Positions 36,295 to 46,041 of a stretch of 64,000 nucleotides of DNA are shown here, piece by piece. The DNA is from Anaerolineales bacterium (GTDB lineage: Bacteria > Chloroflexota > Anaerolineae > Anaerolineales > UBA4823): the NCBI GenBank assembly GCA_003105035.1, contig PQAL01000018.1:165407-229406 (forward strand). The letters are read 5' to 3'. Position numbers and translations under genes: made by a program. The first letter of the stretch is position 1; the number at the start of each line of letters is the position of its first letter. The notes beneath the pieces are model-generated. The model worked only from the letters and a program-made list of their open reading frames with translations, ran no database searches and was not told the origin of the DNA.

Positions 36295-37665
36295 TTATAA
36301 ATTCAAGCCCATCTCACTTAGATTGGTTTTAACCTTATCATACATGCCCTGCCAATGTTTAGTTGGCTGGACGGTGTCTAGGGTATAGACCTGGTCGAAT
36401 GGCTTTCCAGGGTTACCACCTTCTTGGGTAAAAACGTGCTCGTAATATGGTAAAAGCATGAGCACCCACTGGTTGGCTTCAGCAAGGTCCATCTTCATAC
36501 GGTGGCCGGTCAGGGCTACTTCAGCCATAAGCCTCGCCTCCAAGCCAGAGCAGTTTGGTAGAGCACCATCGGCTGAGCCACAGCCTTCCAGATGGCAGGC
36601 ACTGGTGCTGTTGACAATGGCATTCGCGGCGGTCTCGTAAAGCAATTCGCTCGTCCCTGTGCCCGACTTGGGGTAGATGTCAGCAACGATGATGGCAGGT
36701 GCATTACGGGCAAAAGCCTGCCCGACCGTACTGATCACCCATAGCACCTCGCGCGTGGAAGTGGCGATATGGCGCACGTGGATGGGGTGCAGGATATGGT
36801 AGCCTGCTCTGCAGATGACATTGGCGACCAGGAATGAAGCCACGGTGATAACCGCTGAACCGGGTGGTCCGCCTCCCAACCCACCTACGAGTACACACGC
36901 CAGTGAGGCGTTGATCATGCCGTAATCCAATGAATTTACCACTCGTGAGAAGTTGCGGTTATCTATCTTAAGCTCGTTGAGCAAGGGGATCAGGTGTGAA
37001 TCGCATGGGCGAAGGTAACGGGGCTGCGTGGCAGCCAGGTTGCCAAGCTCAGAGACGCTTGACTGTGCCCCCAGCATGCCCATCCCAGGGCGGCCAATGC
37101 GCTCCAGGGCAGTATGCATGATCTGTGACTCGCGGCGAGTGGCAACGATCTCCATCGGGTGGCCAGTGCGAACTGGGTACCCATCCACTTCTGTCAGCGT
37201 GCCGCACGTAGCCAGGTCAATTAGGGGCTCCTGCACGTAGGACACCATATTTTGAAGTAAGTATGCCTGTGGGATGGGATTGCCAGGTGGGCCACCGAAG
37301 AACATTGGAGCGCGTTCGTCACCTAACTTTCGGGCATAGAGCTTGCGCTCATCTTTTCCTTCTCCCATACTGAGAGTTTGCGGCATGGTGCGGATGCCCT
37401 CATCAATCTCTGACTGCGTCAACGGGATAATGCGTTCAGTCGAGCGGCTGAATGCTCCCAGCTCCACAGCCATCTCATAGCCTGCCTGATAGATAGCATC
37501 CGTAAGGGTAGAGTCACTGGTAACAACCTGGTTGCGATCCCATTCCAGGCGGTATTTTTTTACCAGGCGACGTGCGGTTAGGGCTACCTTATCCAGGTCC
37601 CAGCTTTCTTCGGAAATATATTCACCCTGGTTTGAGCGTTCAAGAATCTCGAGGTAATCAGTCAT
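36295..37665 (-). CDS. MttB-superfamily corrinoid methyltransferase (non-pyrrolysine)
   Basis: About 456 residues of the trimethylamine methyltransferase superfamily TIM barrel, which moves a methyl group from a quaternary or tertiary amine to the Co(I) corrinoid of a partner protein. No in-frame TAG is present, so it belongs with the MtgB-like enzymes rather than pyrrolysine MttB. Distinct blocks: GRPGMGMLGAQSSVSELG, RPCDSHLIPLLNELK, ACVLVGGLGGGPPGSAV. Its closest relative here is the protein at 52717-54117, with matching blocks throughout. It is the last gene of the minus operon and lies 7 bases after a corrinoid protein. ATG 37665 follows GAGG at good spacing; a GTG two codons earlier is the alternative. 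Confidence 0.92.
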   Translation of the reverse strand: MTDYLEILERSNQGEYISEESWDLDKVALTARRLVKKYRLEWDRNQVVTSDSTLTDAIYQAGYEMAVELGAFSRSTERIIPLTQSEIDEGIRTMPQTLSMGEGKDERKLYARKLGDERAPMFFGGPPGNPIPQAYLLQNMVSYVQEPLIDLATCGTLTEVDGYPVRTGHPMEIVATRRESQIMHTALERIGRPGMGMLGAQSSVSELGNLAATQPRYLRPCDSHLIPLLNELKIDNRNFSRVVNSLDYGMINASLACVLVGGLGGGPPGSAVITVASFLVANVICRAGYHILHPIHVRHIATSTREVLWVISTVGQAFARNAPAIIVADIYPKSGTGTSELLYETAANAIVNSTSACHLEGCGSADGALPNCSGLEARLMAEVALTGHRMKMDLAEANQWVLMLLPYYEHVFTQEGGNPGKPFDQVYTLDTVQPTKHWQGMYDKVKTNLSEMGLNL

Positions 37666-37672
37666 ATTCACC

Positions 37673-38332
37673 TCACGCAGGTTTCAGCAAGGTACGGACC
37701 AGGCTCACGGCCTGGGCTGCGTTTCGGGCAGTGCCATCAGATCCGATATCATGTGCCCATGCATCTGTCACCGAAGCACCACCTACCAGTACCAGATATT
37801 TTTTACGCAAAGAGCGGTTCTCGAGCAGGTTGACCAGGTCTTTCATGTAGGGCATGGATGTGGTGAGTAATGCAGATACGGCGATTATCTGCGCACCGAT
37901 TTCCTCTGCCTTGTCCACGATGGTCTTGAGCGGTACATCCACACCCAGGTCAGTAACAGAGAATCCGGCGGCTGTTAGCATAGATGCAACGATATTTTTG
38001 CCGATATCATGGATGTCGGTCTGTATCGTGCCAATGACCACCTTACCAGTTGCCTGACCGGAGAGAGAAAGGTTTCTCCCGGCTAACGATGGGTTGAGGA
38101 TCTCCATGGCAGCTTTCATGGCTCGCCCGGCAAGCATCAGCTCAGGTAGGAAAAAGTCACCTGATTCGAAGCGCTTGCCGACTTCATCTGCACCAGACAT
38201 CAAGCCTTCATTAAGAATTTGAAGCGGGTCAAGACCCGCCTCCAGTGCAGCCCGTGTGGCAGCGGTAGCTGTTGCACTTTCGCCATCAATAACAGCCTGG
38301 GTAATCTGAGCGATTAGTTCCTTATCTGACAT
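37673..38332 (-). CDS. Corrinoid (B12-binding) protein, MtbC/MtgC-like
   Basis: About 219 residues in two domains: a helical cap (residues 1-90, with FESGDFFLPELMLAGRAM) and a cobalamin-binding Rossmann domain with DIHDIGKN, whose His108 is the lower axial cobalt ligand, then SALLTTSMPYMKDLV and VLVGGASVTDAWA. It shuttles a methyl group between the adjacent MttB-type enzyme and a downstream acceptor methyltransferase. ATG 38332 has GAGGA 8 bases upstream and overlaps the preceding amidohydrolase gene by 11 bases. Confidence 0.94.
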   Translation of the reverse strand: MSDKELIAQITQAVIDGESATATAATRAALEAGLDPLQILNEGLMSGADEVGKRFESGDFFLPELMLAGRAMKAAMEILNPSLAGRNLSLSGQATGKVVIGTIQTDIHDIGKNIVASMLTAAGFSVTDLGVDVPLKTIVDKAEEIGAQIIAVSALLTTSMPYMKDLVNLLENRSLRKKYLVLVGGASVTDAWAHDIGSDGTARNAAQAVSLVRTLLKPA

Positions 38333-39581
38333 AAGCACCGTCCTCGGTAGTATTTTTATTGATGATTACATCACGACTTGCCACAATACGTCCTTCTCGC
38401 ACTACCAGCCGCTTAATTGGCTGGATCTGCAATGCCGCTTGGGCAGTCATAGCTTCGAGCAAGACAAAGTTTGCGGGCTTGCCAACCATTATGCCATATT
38501 CTTGCAGGTTCAGGGCGTGTGCAGCCCGGCTGCGTGGCATGTCGAAAGCAGTTTGGATTTCCTCCGGGCAGGTGAGATGGGCAACGACCGAAGTGACCAT
38601 AGCAACTTCCAGCATGTCCATGCGACCGAAGGGGAAGAACAGGTTACTGATGTCGTCTGAGCCGCAGCTCACATTAACACCTGCCTTAAGCAGCTGCTTG
38701 ACGCGTGTGATACCGCGTCGCACAGGCTGCTGATCGTACCTGCCTTGAAGGTATAAATTAATAAGTGGGTTGGTGATAATGTTTATCCGCGCTTGGGCAA
38801 CTTTCTCGATCACCTGTGCAGCATAGTCATCCGGGTAAGCGGCTAATGCGCAACAGTGCCCAGCAGTGACCCTGCCTTCATAACCGTGGCAAAGGGTGGC
38901 GTCGGCAAGCAACTCTAACGTATGCGAGTTGGGGTCATCGGTCTCGTCTATGTGCATGTCGATATCAGCATCGAACTCCTCTGCTATTTCAAACAGGAGC
39001 TCAATGTGGCGGGCCGAATCATCAGGTGATGCTTCTGCGTGTGGCATACCTCCGACCACATCTGCACCAGCTTGCATAGCTGCTCGCATGAGCTGGATGC
39101 TCTCGGGGTCAGCAATCAATCCAAGCTGTGGAAAAGCAGCGATCTGCACGTCCACCAGGCCATGGAATTCTTCTTTAGCTTTCAGGATAGGATAAAGAAG
39201 CTTGAGTTTAGAGACTGAGTCGATATCGGTATGGCTGCGAATATACCCGGTACCATTCTGCAGAGCCAGACGCAGGGCGCGGCAGGCTTTATCGTAAACA
39301 TCTTCGACGGATCGGCTCTGTTTCACGCGGGCATTGATCTGGATAGCCTCCTCCAGTGTCCCCGATAAGTTGGGGGGTTCAGAGAGGAATGCACAATCAA
39401 GGTGGTGATGAGGATCGATGAAGAGCGGTGAAGCCATCGTACCGCTGACATCGATAACGCGGCAATCATCCGTGGATAAACTTGGACCAATTTGGCTCAT
39501 AATCCCCGAGCGGACGGCAATATCCATAGCAACTGGTTTGCTTTCGAAGATAACGTTGTGGAATAACAGGTTTTCAGGCAT
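38322..39581 (-). CDS. Amidohydrolase, cytosine-deaminase-like
   Basis: About 419 residues of the amidohydrolase superfamily, nearest the cytosine deaminase group: metal-binding HxH in IDPHHHLDCAFLSEPP, substrate-region DMHIDETDD, GHCCAL with the third metal ligand, and CGSDDI with the catalytic Asp. Enzymes of this group deaminate or hydrolyse cytosine, isocytosine, creatinine, isoguanine and related rings. Found among corrinoid methyltransferases and a molybdenum hydroxylase, it likely acts on a demethylated nitrogen heterocycle. I start at ATG 39581; a TTG at 39611 is possible, and neither has a strong ribosome site. Confidence 0.88.
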   Translation of the reverse strand: MPENLLFHNVIFESKPVAMDIAVRSGIMSQIGPSLSTDDCRVIDVSGTMASPLFIDPHHHLDCAFLSEPPNLSGTLEEAIQINARVKQSRSVEDVYDKACRALRLALQNGTGYIRSHTDIDSVSKLKLLYPILKAKEEFHGLVDVQIAAFPQLGLIADPESIQLMRAAMQAGADVVGGMPHAEASPDDSARHIELLFEIAEEFDADIDMHIDETDDPNSHTLELLADATLCHGYEGRVTAGHCCALAAYPDDYAAQVIEKVAQARINIITNPLINLYLQGRYDQQPVRRGITRVKQLLKAGVNVSCGSDDISNLFFPFGRMDMLEVAMVTSVVAHLTCPEEIQTAFDMPRSRAAHALNLQEYGIMVGKPANFVLLEAMTAQAALQIQPIKRLVVREGRIVASRDVIINKNTTEDGAYVR

Positions 39582-39619
39582 GCTAAGGCTTTGGCAATTT
39601 ACAAAAATCAAAAGTTATG

Positions 39620-41917
39620 TTATTCAACATTTGCGGGAGTGTCACCCTTGTTTGACTGGATGGCCCCAAGGACTCGCTCAGCGGTGAGTGGGATTGAATA
39701 TAGTGGAACACCGATAGCATCAATGACTGCGTTCAGGATTGCTGGCGCAGTCGGAGTCAAGGGGGGTTCGCCGAGCCCTTTGGCACCATACGGCGCAAAA
39801 GGCTCAGGTACCTCGACAATTTTCACGGTTAGCTCGGGCACATCTTTTGAAGTGGGGATAAGATACGTGCCCAGGTTGAGGTTGCGAGTGGCACCGTGAT
39901 CGACAAGCAACTCTTCCATTAGGGCATATCCTAATCCCATGATGACACCACCCTCGATTTGCCCGCGTGCTCCACCGGGGTTGATAATCTTACCCGCATC
40001 CTGCACGGCAACCAGTTTCTCGAGGCTGACTTGGCCGGTCTCCATGTCTACCACCACTTGGGCGATCTGGGTACCAAAGGTGAACACCGAGGTCGCATAT
40101 GGATAGCTGCCAGGAGGTAGCTGCTCGGGGTATTCCATGGCGTAATAGCCATCAGCATGTAACTGGCAATCCTTTTCTATGGCTTTTGCGACCAACTCAG
40201 GAATTGTGATCGAGAGTAGTTCACCTTCAGCCAGAAGCTGACCTTGCTTAATCTGTAATATTTCCACAGATAGCCCAGTCAACTCACTGGCAGCTTGGAG
40301 AAGGGTTTCACGAATAGGTTGGGCAGCACGCAGCACAGCATTCCCCGAGACAAAGGTCTGGCGGCTGGCTACAGATGGCCCAGCGTCGAAGGTGCGGTCA
40401 GTGTCTGGGGTAACCACCTTGACTGCTTCGAGCGTGACACCTATCCCCTCAGCCGCGATCTGAGCCAGGACGGTGTGGACTCCCTGGCCCATGTCTGCAG
40501 CACCCGTGTGCAGGATGAGGCTGCCGTCGGGAAGCATATCCAGCGTTACCGCCGCATGATCGGGTACGTTGCGCCCCATACCGATACTGAACCAGATGGA
40601 TGCCATACCCCACCCGCGGCGCAGGTGGGGAGCAGGTTGCTGAGCTAAACTCCTGCGCTCCTGCCAGCCTGAGAGCCGGGCGGCTTCGTTAAGACAGGTT
40701 TTCATACCGCCAGCCTCCCGTAGGGTGACACCGGTGGGAACCTGCATACCGGTCTCCATTCCATTGCGCAAGCGGATCTCAAGCGGGTCAATATTAATGG
40801 CGCGCGCCAGGGCATCCATCTGTGCTTCGCAAGCGAAGGCAGCTTGGGGGATACCATAACCGCGCATGGCACCACAGATCGGGTTGTTGGTAAAGACGGT
40901 ATAAGCTTCCAGTCGGGCATTGGGCACAAAATATGGACCGCTCAATGTAGCTGCCACGAAATTCATCACATCCCGTCCGGCGTTAAGGTAAGGGCCTGTA
41001 TCGCCGATTGCCATGGCATGGACTGCGGTCAACTTTCCATCCTGGGTAATTCCGCTGCGTATGCGGATGGTCACCGGATGGCGTTTCACATGGGTGAGGA
41101 TGGAGTCTTCGCGGGAGCGAACCAGGCTAACCGGACGCCCTGAAGCTTGTGCTAAGAGCGCAGCATGGATCTGGACATGCGCTTCATCTTTGCCGCCGAA
41201 TGCACCGCCGATATGGGGGGTGATTACCCTGACCTTATTCTCAGGCAGCTTGAGCGAACGGGCGATCTGTATGCGGTCACGATGGGGTGCCTGGCAGGAG
41301 GAAAACACGACCATCGTGCCGTCACTATCGGGATAAGCCACTGCGCCTTCAGTCTCCAGGAAGGCATGCTCAACCAGGGGTGTGGAAAAAGTATTTTCAA
41401 GGATGATATCGGCTTGTCTGAAGCCAGTTTCGATATCCCCATAATTAATAACCAGGTGGTCAGCGATGTTCCCGTGATTGGGCCACACCTGTTGCGCACC
41501 CGGCTGCATCGCCTCAACAGCATCAAATATTCCGGGAAGTGGTTCGTATTCCACCTGGATGGACTCCAGGGCCGACTGAGCAGCGTCTTCGTTCTCTGCT
41601 GCGATCGCTACCAGGGCATCACCCTGGTAACGCACAACCTCGTTGACTAGCAAGGGCTGGTCAGCAGGCTGGGCGTATAAATAGCTATTCTCGCCGGGGA
41701 TATCGTGTGCGGTAAGGACGGCGACCACACCAGGCATGGCCCGGGTAGAGTTAACATCCAGCCGGGCAATGCGTGCACAAGGATACTTTGTGTAAAGCAG
41801 CTTGCCAACCAACATGCCTGGCAAGCGGATATCCGGGCAGTAGCGCGCCTGCCCGGTGACGATCTCGCGACTGGCATACGCCCTGGTTGGTTTACCGATT
41901 ACACCGTACTTGGTCAT
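39620..41917 (-). CDS. Xanthine dehydrogenase family molybdopterin-binding subunit
   Basis: The 765-residue catalytic subunit of a molybdenum hydroxylase. Visible: ITPHIGGAFGGKDE binding the cofactor, NNPICGAMRGYG with the conserved Arg, AADMGQGVHTVLAQI, and PYGAKGLGEPPLTP, where the Glu of GEPP is the base that activates water. It inserts a hydroxyl from water into an electron-poor carbon of a heterocycle. It is encoded last after FAD and 2Fe-2S subunits, with ATGA overlap to the 2Fe-2S gene. Purine-type, nicotinate-type or other heterocycle specificity cannot be read directly. Confidence 0.94.
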   Translation of the reverse strand: MTKYGVIGKPTRAYASREIVTGQARYCPDIRLPGMLVGKLLYTKYPCARIARLDVNSTRAMPGVVAVLTAHDIPGENSYLYAQPADQPLLVNEVVRYQGDALVAIAAENEDAAQSALESIQVEYEPLPGIFDAVEAMQPGAQQVWPNHGNIADHLVINYGDIETGFRQADIILENTFSTPLVEHAFLETEGAVAYPDSDGTMVVFSSCQAPHRDRIQIARSLKLPENKVRVITPHIGGAFGGKDEAHVQIHAALLAQASGRPVSLVRSREDSILTHVKRHPVTIRIRSGITQDGKLTAVHAMAIGDTGPYLNAGRDVMNFVAATLSGPYFVPNARLEAYTVFTNNPICGAMRGYGIPQAAFACEAQMDALARAINIDPLEIRLRNGMETGMQVPTGVTLREAGGMKTCLNEAARLSGWQERRSLAQQPAPHLRRGWGMASIWFSIGMGRNVPDHAAVTLDMLPDGSLILHTGAADMGQGVHTVLAQIAAEGIGVTLEAVKVVTPDTDRTFDAGPSVASRQTFVSGNAVLRAAQPIRETLLQAASELTGLSVEILQIKQGQLLAEGELLSITIPELVAKAIEKDCQLHADGYYAMEYPEQLPPGSYPYATSVFTFGTQIAQVVVDMETGQVSLEKLVAVQDAGKIINPGGARGQIEGGVIMGLGYALMEELLVDHGATRNLNLGTYLIPTSKDVPELTVKIVEVPEPFAPYGAKGLGEPPLTPTAPAILNAVIDAIGVPLYSIPLTAERVLGAIQSNKGDTPANVE

Positions 41918-42393
41918 CGGTGGACCTCGTTTATCTCAACAGCAGCATGGACAGCTTTCACAATCGCCTGGTAGCTTCCGCAACGGCACAGGTTACCAGA
42001 AATTGCCTCTCGAATCTGGCCTGCAGTGGGATTGGGATTGGTGAGCAGCAAGGCGTAACATGACATCAGCATACCTGGGGTGCAGAAACCACATTGCATG
42101 GCCCACTGATCGGCGAACTGCTGCTGTAACGGATGGAGTGTGTCATCTTGCGCCAGTCCTTCAATGGTGATGACTACCGTTCCCTCCGCCTGAGCTGCCA
42201 GCACCAGGCAAGCATTGACTGCCAGACCATCCATGACAACGACACAGGCTCCGCAGTCCCCTGCCCCACAACCTTCCTTGGTGCCTGTCAAACCAAGCCT
42301 ATCTCGCAGCAGTTCTAGCAGTGTGCAGCCAGATTCAACTTTGACCGTAAGCGACTGCCGATTGACAACCAGGTGGAGTTCGATTTCAGGCAT
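41914..42393 (-). CDS. Molybdenum hydroxylase [2Fe-2S] subunit
   Basis: About 159 residues carrying both clusters: plant-ferredoxin-type GCGAGDCGACVVVMDG plus the distal Cys in NAC, and the second cluster in MQCGFCTPGM and GNLCRCGSY. It passes electrons from the molybdenum subunit to the FAD subunit. I take ATG 42393 (MPEIELHLV), which overlaps the FAD-subunit stop by 8 bases; the open frame runs 8 codons further upstream. Confidence 0.94.
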   Translation of the reverse strand: MPEIELHLVVNRQSLTVKVESGCTLLELLRDRLGLTGTKEGCGAGDCGACVVVMDGLAVNACLVLAAQAEGTVVITIEGLAQDDTLHPLQQQFADQWAMQCGFCTPGMLMSCYALLLTNPNPTAGQIREAISGNLCRCGSYQAIVKAVHAAVEINEVHR

Positions 42394-43264
42394 GCACCAA
42401 CTCCGGGGAATAGTCATAAATGGCCAGATTAATTGCCCGTCTGGTCAAGACTTCGACCATTTGGCTCCGGTAATCAGCACTTGAACGCAGGTCCGAGATG
42501 GGGTCTGCTGCCTGGCGAGCTGCCTTGGCAGCCTGTTTTATTACCGAACCATCCAAAGGGTTGGAGAGAAGGATTGACTCGGCCTGGTATGCCCGTATAG
42601 GAGTAGGTGCAACTGATCCGAGGGCGATACGAGCTAGATTGATCTGCCCAGTCTCTGAAAATGATAGCCGGACAGCCACGCTGGCGACAGCAATAGCCAT
42701 TGCCCGGCGGTTGCCCAATTTCATGAAAACCGCAGTTGTCTTCGGAGGTGGCTTATGGATCTGAATATGGTGAATAAATTCATCTGCTGACAATACTGAC
42801 TGGCCTGGACCCAGGTAGAACTGATCAAGTGGTATCTCACGCTCTCCGTCCAGGCGAGAAATCACGATTTGAGCATCATAAGCTAACAAGGGCAAGGCCG
42901 AGTCAGCTGCGGGAGAAGCATTCGCCAGGTTACCCGCCAGGGTGCCGCGGTTGCGTACGGGTGGACCACCGACCTGCTGGCAGGCATTAACTAACGCGGG
43001 CAAGTCGTTTTTCAGCAGTGCTGATCCCAGCACCTGGGTATGGGTGACGCCCGCTCCAATCTGGATGGCATTATCTACTTCAGTTATCTTGATGAGAGCC
43101 AGGCTGCGTGGATCCACCAGAATGTGTGGAGCAAGCCTGCCCAGCCGCATCTGCGGAATAAGATCCGTTCCACCTGCGATCACCTTTGCATCCTTTCCAT
43201 GCTGTTGGAGCACAGCCAGGAGCTCATCGAGAGTATGGGGAGCCAGGTAATTACAGTGGAACAT
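42386..43264 (-). CDS. Molybdenum hydroxylase FAD-binding subunit
   Basis: About 292 residues of the CoxM/XdhB type: AKVIAGGTDLIPQMRLGRL forms the FAD pyrophosphate loop and VRNRGTLAGNLANASPAAD the second FAD contact; the C-terminal CO-dehydrogenase flavoprotein domain follows. It oxidises the 2Fe-2S subunit and hands electrons to NAD+ or another acceptor. Start at ATG 43264 (MFHCNYLAPHT), 13 bases after the upstream amidohydrolase; the open frame begins 15 codons earlier, but that part is unlike the family. Confidence 0.92.
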   Translation of the reverse strand: MFHCNYLAPHTLDELLAVLQQHGKDAKVIAGGTDLIPQMRLGRLAPHILVDPRSLALIKITEVDNAIQIGAGVTHTQVLGSALLKNDLPALVNACQQVGGPPVRNRGTLAGNLANASPAADSALPLLAYDAQIVISRLDGEREIPLDQFYLGPGQSVLSADEFIHHIQIHKPPPKTTAVFMKLGNRRAMAIAVASVAVRLSFSETGQINLARIALGSVAPTPIRAYQAESILLSNPLDGSVIKQAAKAARQAADPISDLRSSADYRSQMVEVLTRRAINLAIYDYSPELVHA

Positions 43265-43277
43265 GGAATGGCCAGCG

Positions 43278-44618
43278 CTAACTAGCTGCAGCCCTCGCAA
43301 CGATATCATTCCACGCAGTGGAAGCCTCAGCGAGTATTTCGTCTTCGTCCATAGTCAATAGTTTGCCATTTTCCATGACGAGGTTTCCATCGATGATGCT
43401 GGATCGTACACTGCCAGATTGGTAGGCTGAGACAATTCGCTTCACCGGGTCGTCGCGATCATACATTGGAAGTGGAGCTGCATGCAGTCCACCGTTATCC
43501 AGAATGATAATGTCGGCTTTTTTACCGGCATCTAAAGATCCGAAGCTGACACCACCCTGATCCAAGGCTTTTGCACCATTGCGAGTTGCCATGCGTAAGA
43601 CTGTCCTCGCAGGCATGGCTTGAGCACCCAGGCGATATTTATTGATCAGTGATGCCAGGCGCATTTCAATGAACATGTCAAAGTTATTATTGCTGGGGGT
43701 GCCATCGGAGCCGAGGGCAACATTGATGCCGCGCGCCAGCATCTCTGGCACCATGGCAATCCCGGAGCCGAGCTTCATGTTGCAGCAGGGGCAGTGCAAG
43801 ACGTGTGTTCCTGTCTCCTCCAAGACGCGCATCTCGGCATCGTCCAGCCAGATACAGTGCGCCATCTGGACGTTCGGACCAACCACACCGATATGCTCTA
43901 AATACTTGAGGTTGCGCCGGCCGCGCTCCCTGAGCATCTGGGGTACCTCATCACGGATCTCACCGGCATGCCCATGGATGCCAGCCCCATGGCGATCGGC
44001 TTCCTGCTTGATCTCCTTGAGAAGACCATCGGTATTCCACAGCTGCCAGCGGGGTGCAAACCCGTAACAGATACGTCCATTCGCCTTCCCATGCCAGCGG
44101 TGGAGCAGGTCCATGCTCTCCTTGATTGAGGTTTCGGTGGTCTCCTGGAGAGCTGGGGGTAGGTTCTCGGTCAGGTCCATCATGGCTTTGCCTGCCTGGG
44201 CGCGAATGCCAGATTCCTCAATTGCCCGGAAGACACTATCCTGGTGGTGCAGGGTGCCCATATCAATCACGCCGGTCGCACCTGATTTAATCATCTCTGC
44301 CAATCCCAGACGAGCCGAGGCGTACAGCGTTTCAGGGGTATGGTGCGATTCGAGGGTGGTGATGGTCACCAGCCACTGGATCAGGCTCTGGTCATCTGCC
44401 TGTCCACGAAATAGCGACTGGCACAGGTGAATATGCGATTGGACAAAGCCTGGCAACACTAACTTTCCACTGGCGTCGATCACTTTTTCAGTGGGTGCAT
44501 CGATGTGCGGGCCGATCTGTGAGATCGAATTTCCATCGATGAGAATATCAGCAAATAAACGATGATCCTCATCATCCATTGTGATCAGATAACCGCCTTT
44601 AATCAGGATTCGTGCCAT
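43278..44618 (-). CDS. Amidohydrolase, SAH/guanine-deaminase-like (Atz/Trz group)
   Basis: About 446 residues of amidohydrolase subtype III: HxH in VQSHIHLCQS, HGHAGE, the third histidine in QMAHCIWLDD, LHCPCCNMKLGSGIA and GSDGTPSNNN with the catalytic Asp. The last two blocks are typical of aminohydrolases acting on purine-like or triazine substrates (SAH, 5'-deoxyadenosine, guanine or 8-oxoguanine deaminases). ATG 44618 has GGAGG 5 bases upstream, so I prefer it to the longer frame; it overlaps the previous gene by 20 bases. It supports a purine or similar ring as operon substrate. Confidence 0.9.
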   Translation of the reverse strand: MARILIKGGYLITMDDEDHRLFADILIDGNSISQIGPHIDAPTEKVIDASGKLVLPGFVQSHIHLCQSLFRGQADDQSLIQWLVTITTLESHHTPETLYASARLGLAEMIKSGATGVIDMGTLHHQDSVFRAIEESGIRAQAGKAMMDLTENLPPALQETTETSIKESMDLLHRWHGKANGRICYGFAPRWQLWNTDGLLKEIKQEADRHGAGIHGHAGEIRDEVPQMLRERGRRNLKYLEHIGVVGPNVQMAHCIWLDDAEMRVLEETGTHVLHCPCCNMKLGSGIAMVPEMLARGINVALGSDGTPSNNNFDMFIEMRLASLINKYRLGAQAMPARTVLRMATRNGAKALDQGGVSFGSLDAGKKADIIILDNGGLHAAPLPMYDRDDPVKRIVSAYQSGSVRSSIIDGNLVMENGKLLTMDEDEILAEASTAWNDIVARAAAS

Positions 44619-46041
44619 TCTTACCTCCAAAGGAGTATTGAAAATCATTGAATATTTGACGGTACATGGGCTGGTTTGCTCGTTTCATGCGTTGATAATC
44701 CTGGCTAAACCGGTCACACCACTCTCGGGCACGGGCGATGATCGCGGCTTCATCCAGGAAAGTGAATTTCGAATCGCGGCGTAAAAACACCCCATCGACG
44801 AGCACGTCGCAGGCTTCACTGCCTGCTCCATTCAGGGTGAGCATGTCGTAAAGCACCTGCGGGCTCAAGGGGAACAGACTTGAGTTATCATGCAAATCGA
44901 GGGTGATGAGGTCAGCTTTTTTACCGGGTTCGAGCGAGCCAACGCTGTCTTCCATGCCCAGCACGTGGGCACCACCCAGGGTAGCAAGCTCGAAGATCCT
45001 GGCAGGCTCAACACCACGTAACCTCCTGGGCATAATATTGTGATGCTGTAAGACCGAGTTCATCACGCTGAACATATTGTGGGTAATACAATCCGTACCT
45101 AACCCCACCCGCAACTCAGCTTTCAACATGTAGGGCAGGTAAGCGCAGTGACCGAACCAGGCGTTCGTGACTGGGCAATGCACCAGGGCTGTGCCTGTCT
45201 CAGCCAGGATATCGATATCTGCTTCGTCTAGCATCGTGCCGTGGAAGATGACCGTTTTCGGTCCAAGAAGACCAATCAGGTTCATATATCGTACAACACC
45301 GCCGACCTTGCCGAACATCTCTATATGCCTTGCCATTTCTTCGGGGGACTCTGCCAGGTGGGTGACGAGCTGCACACCATATTTTTGGGCTATTTCCATG
45401 CTATGCGTTAACAACATTTCGCTACAGTTAAACATGGCACTGGGATGGACACCAACCTGAATTAAGCCTCCTGCGGTGTTGTGATAATCCCTTATCACGG
45501 CTTCGGAGTGAGCCAGGTATTCCATCTCATCGTGTGCATCAGCTAGATGAACATCGGAGACCATCTGGGGGTAGATGACGGTACGGGCTTTTGCATCGAC
45601 GGATGCGCGATAGATCGCCTCTGGAAAGATCATGGCATCGGAGTGGGTAGTGACTCCATGCTTGATCAAGTGCATTAATCCGAACATGGTCAGGTCGTAG
45701 GTACTCTGCTCGGTCAGCCAGTTATAGGCCGGCCAGTACATGCGATCCATGGCATCGAAGATTCCGCTGATTGGTGGATCCAGCCAGCCTGGCACCAACA
45801 GGGTGTGGACTTCACCCACATGATTATGAGCGTCCACCAAACCTGGCAGCACGACTTTATTTCGGGCATCCAGGATATCAATGCCTGGCTGTCCAGAGTA
45901 TTGCCCACTAACTTCCTGGGTCTTCCCAACGGCCACAATCTGTGAACCTTCAATGTAAACAGCCCCATCTTCGATGATTCCATCGATCGAGCCCGGGCGG
46001 GTGACCAGGTAGCGGCAGTCATGGATCAGGATTTTACCCAA
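44599..46041 (-). CDS. Amidohydrolase, Atz/Trz-like deaminase or chlorohydrolase group
   Basis: About 480 residues of the amidohydrolase superfamily: HxH in VDAHNHVGEVH, VTHLAESPEE, IFHGTMLDEAD, VHCPVTNAWFGH and GLGTDCITHN with the catalytic Asp. It belongs to the same broad group as its downstream neighbour but is clearly divergent from it, with a longer C-terminal tail (FSQDYQRMKRANQP). The start is TTG 46041 (LGKILIHDC), preceded by GGAG 8 bases upstream and overlapping the MttB-type stop by 8 bases. The longer open frame would run 100 bases into the MttB-type gene and is not used. The substrate is unknown. Confidence 0.88.
   Translation of the reverse strand: MGKILIHDCRYLVTRPGSIDGIIEDGAVYIEGSQIVAVGKTQEVSGQYSGQPGIDILDARNKVVLPGLVDAHNHVGEVHTLLVPGWLDPPISGIFDAMDRMYWPAYNWLTEQSTYDLTMFGLMHLIKHGVTTHSDAMIFPEAIYRASVDAKARTVIYPQMVSDVHLADAHDEMEYLAHSEAVIRDYHNTAGGLIQVGVHPSAMFNCSEMLLTHSMEIAQKYGVQLVTHLAESPEEMARHIEMFGKVGGVVRYMNLIGLLGPKTVIFHGTMLDEADIDILAETGTALVHCPVTNAWFGHCAYLPYMLKAELRVGLGTDCITHNMFSVMNSVLQHHNIMPRRLRGVEPARIFELATLGGAHVLGMEDSVGSLEPGKKADLITLDLHDNSSLFPLSPQVLYDMLTLNGAGSEACDVLVDGVFLRRDSKFTFLDEAAIIARAREWCDRFSQDYQRMKRANQPMYRQIFNDFQYSFGGKNGTNPD

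Noticed and set aside
41165..41650. Plus-strand 161-codon frame opposite the molybdenum hydroxylase gene
   Set aside because: It is the antisense shadow of a clearly conserved catalytic subunit; its sequence shows no motif.
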